A stretch of DNA of 64,000 nucleotides from Mucilaginibacter_A sp964251965. Lineage in GTDB: Bacteria > Bacteroidota > Bacteroidia > Sphingobacteriales > Sphingobacteriaceae. The stretch covers positions 124,001 through 188,000 of the forward strand of contig CAXULQ010000004.1 in assembly GCA_964251965.1 (NCBI GenBank), given 5' to 3'. The position numbers and the translations under genes were made by a program. The number at the start of each line of letters is the position of its first letter. Position 1 is the stretch's first letter. Positions 62,083-64,000 of the stretch are shown here, piece by piece. The notes under the pieces were generated by a model. It searched no databases, was not told where the DNA came from, and saw only the letters and a list, made by a program, of their open reading frames with translations.

Positions 62083-64000
62083 TTATTTTTTAGCGAGTTT
62101 TTTAGCTGGCTTTTTAGGCTCATTTTTAGCTGTTTTAACGAATTTTTTGGCAGGTTGCTTCGGTTCTTTTTCGGCTGTTTTAATGATTTTTTTGCCAAAC
62201 TTTTTAGGTTCCTTTTCAGCTGTTTCTGCTAAAGCTTTGCAATCTTCATAAGTCAGTTCTTCCGGTTCTTTTCCTTTTGGGATTTTCACATTCAACTTGC
62301 CAAACTTAATATATGGTCCCCAGCGGCCGTTTTCTATCCGCATGTCTGCATCTTCTTTAAAAGAACGGATTAGTTTATCGGCATCGGCCTGGCGTTTGTT
62401 CTCGATGATTTCAATGCCAGCCTTTTCATCAACATCTAAAGGGTCAACGCCTTTTGGCAAAGAATAAAACATGCTGTTATGCCGAATGTAAGGGCCAAAT
62501 TTGCCGATGGCAACAGTCATATCCTTTTCTTCAAAAACACCAATTTTTTTGGGAAGCTTAAATAGTTCGAGTGCTTCTTCCAAAGTAATGGTTTCGATCA
62601 TTTGCCCGGCACGCAAACTGGCATAAGCAGGTTTTTCTTCGCCTTCAACGGCTTCCCCAATTTGTACAAATGGGCCATAACGTCCAATTCTTACCGATAT
62701 CTTTTTGCCGCTTTTGGGGTCGATACCGATCTCACGTTCGCCGCGTGTCCTGTCAGCCGTTTTGATCGTGTCTTCTACTTCCTGATGAAAAGGCTCATAA
62801 AATTTATGGAGCATTTTGGTCCAGTCTTCCAAACCTTGTGCAATCTCATCAAATTTCTTTTCAACCCCAGCGGTAAAGTTAAAATCTACAATACCGTTAA
62901 AATGCTGCACCAAGAAATCATTCACTACCGCACCAATATCTGTTGGGAACAATTTTGATTTTTCTGCACCCGTAATTTCTGATTTCTGTTCTTTAACTAC
63001 CTTTTTATTAATTAAATTCAACACATAGTAGTTGCGGGTTTTGCCTTCGCGGTCTTCCTTCACCACGTAACCGCGGTTTTGTATGGTAGAAATAGTAGGC
63101 GCATAAGTTGAAGGACGGCCAATACCTAATTCTTCCAGTTTTTTTACCAGGCTCGCTTCTGTGTTTCTGGCAGGCGGACGGGTAAAACGTTCGGTCGCAT
63201 TTAAATCACGTAAGTTTAATTGCTGGCCTTTTGTTAACGGCGGTAAAATTACGTTATCGCTGTTATCGTCGGTTTTAGTCTCTTCTTCCTCGTCGGATGA
63301 TTCTAAATAAACCTTTAAAAAGCCATCAAACCTTAACACTTCACCATTAGCAACCAACTCTTCTTTTCGGGTGGAGATACTGATTTTGGCTGTTGTTTTT
63401 TCAAACAAAGCTTCGCTCATTTGCGAAGCGATGGCACGTTTCCAGATCAATTCGTATAAACGAACTTCTGCTGATTCTCCGTCGGTTGTATGTTGATTGA
63501 AGTAAGTTGGACGGATAGCTTCGTGTGCTTCCTGCGCACCGGCCGATTTGGTTTTATATTTTCTAAGCTGATGATATTTATCGCCGTAGGCTGATTTAAT
63601 TTCTTTTGATGCCGCATCCAAAGCCGTGTCCGAAAGATTGACCGAATCGGTACGCATGTAAGTAATCTTTCCGGATTCGTACAAACGCTGGGCAACCGAC
63701 ATGGTGCGGGAAACAGAGAAACCTAATTTCCGGCTTGCCTCCTGTTGTAAAGTAGAGGTAGTAAAAGGTGCGGCAGGGGCGCGTTTGGAGGGTTTGGTTT
63801 CTAAACTGCTGATCTTAAAAATAGCTTCGGCACAATCGTTCAGAAATTTTTCTGCGTCGTTTTGCTGTATAAAACGGTTTGGCAATTCGGCTTTAAAAAC
63901 TTCCTTATTTTTTCCGGTGGTAAAAACAGCAACCACACGGTAAGCAGCTTCCGGCTTAAACTTATTGATTTCGCGTTCGCGCTCCACAATCAAACGAACA
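62083..64000 (-). CDS. topA: DNA topoisomerase I (N-terminal part outside window)
   Basis: Type IA topoisomerase relaxing negative supercoils. The frame is open to the right edge (VRLIVEREREI), so the N-terminal Toprim domain is missing from view. The active-site Tyr is in SGKITYMRTDSVNL. GIGRPSTYAPTISTIQNRGYV is the usual central signature. The C terminus has two or three GPYI-type topoisomerase repeats (RYGPFVQIG, KFGPYIRHN, RWGPYIKFG) instead of Cys4 zinc fingers and ends in a Lys-rich tail with about three 15-residue repeats of TAEKEPKxxxKKxxK, likely DNA-binding. Confidence 0.95.
   Translation of the reverse strand, partial: VRLIVEREREINKFKPEAAYRVVAVFTTGKNKEVFKAELPNRFIQQNDAEKFLNDCAEAIFKISSLETKPSKRAPAAPFTTSTLQQEASRKLGFSVSRTMSVAQRLYESGKITYMRTDSVNLSDTALDAASKEIKSAYGDKYHQLRKYKTKSAGAQEAHEAIRPTYFNQHTTDGESAEVRLYELIWKRAIASQMSEALFEKTTAKISISTRKEELVANGEVLRFDGFLKVYLESSDEEEETKTDDNSDNVILPPLTKGQQLNLRDLNATERFTRPPARNTEASLVKKLEELGIGRPSTYAPTISTIQNRGYVVKEDREGKTRNYYVLNLINKKVVKEQKSEITGAEKSKLFPTDIGAVVNDFLVQHFNGIVDFNFTAGVEKKFDEIAQGLEDWTKMLHKFYEPFHQEVEDTIKTADRTRGEREIGIDPKSGKKISVRIGRYGPFVQIGEAVEGEEKPAYASLRAGQMIETITLEEALELFKLPKKIGVFEEKDMTVAIGKFGPYIRHNSMFYSLPKGVDPLDVDEKAGIEIIENKRQADADKLIRSFKEDADMRIENGRWGPYIKFGKLNVKIPKGKEPEELTYEDCKALAETAEKEPKKFGKKIIKTAEKEPKQPAKKFVKTAKNEPKKPAKKLAKK

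Noticed and set aside
1..64000. tRNA, rRNA, CRISPR arrays, insertion sequences, riboswitches
   Set aside because: I looked for tRNA arms, repeat-spacer structure, transposases and conserved leader structures and found none I could support.

Overview
The window looks like a chromosomal segment of a Bacteroidota bacterium, most likely family Sphingobacteriaceae (Mucilaginibacter/Pedobacter type). Signs of this are: promoters that fit the TAnnTTTG -7 element of this phylum, little Shine-Dalgarno sequence, futalosine menaquinone synthesis (mqnC), Bacteroidota-type families (TreY-MalQ fusion, GlmU-like protein, PAP2_C, GH105/GH106 enzymes), and intergenic repeats of the kind common in this phylum. 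The taxonomic call is inference. Almost everything is ordinary chromosome with genes on both strands and about 10% intergenic DNA.

Layout. 1-3.0 kb: NtrC-type response regulator (5' end outside the window), its histidine kinase, and a DinB-fold protein. 3.2-8.65 kb: an acidic unknown protein, an SDR/PhyH pair, a PAP2-like phosphatase, and an omega-amidase/aminotransferase pair. 8.65-10.65 kb: a small accessory island with a decayed toxin-antitoxin pair, an unknown ORF and a class III Fic protein. The last two are each followed by a related, attC-like repeat. 10.6-26.1 kb: a trehalose/glycogen and osmotic-stress region. It holds a glucose-dehydrogenase-like SDR, the glgX/treX-treZ-treY::malQ operon, a GH63-like glucosidase, an MscS channel and an OtsA-OtsB fusion, so both the TreYZ route from glycogen and the OtsAB route from UDP-glucose are present. 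26.3-33.6 kb: a methyltransferase remnant, a cupin, DNA polymerase IV, a dipeptide epimerase, a secreted unknown, a PBP4-type lipoprotein and a zinc alcohol dehydrogenase. 33.8-44.6 kb: a GH2-GH105-GH31-RhaM-GH106-GntR cluster suited to taking apart rhamnose-containing pectin or similar glycans, without SusC/SusD in view. 44.7-47.5 kb: two AhpD-like proteins, a toxin-antitoxin pair, a frameshifted HicB-like remnant and a secreted unknown. 47.6-51.8 kb: acyl-CoA ligase and the iscS-iscU-iscA operon. 52-64 kb: housekeeping genes (L31, GlmU-like, tpiA, prmA, mpl, an XRE regulator, a GNAT-like protein, two ferritin-like exported proteins, mqnC, and topA running off the right end).

The strongest unexplained signal is not a gene. 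A 12-bp word, TAAAAGAAGYAT, occurs about 32 times by eye, on both strands in nearly equal number, and a sister word, TAAAAACAGYAT, occurs about 9 times. Chance would give far fewer than one. More than half of the copies lie in the ~10% of sequence that is intergenic. Several form or sit in hairpins and terminators, and coding copies recur in unrelated genes (for example as KRSI or NASF peptides). This density and placement resemble DNA uptake sequences of naturally competent bacteria; I know of none described for this group, and the function here is inference.
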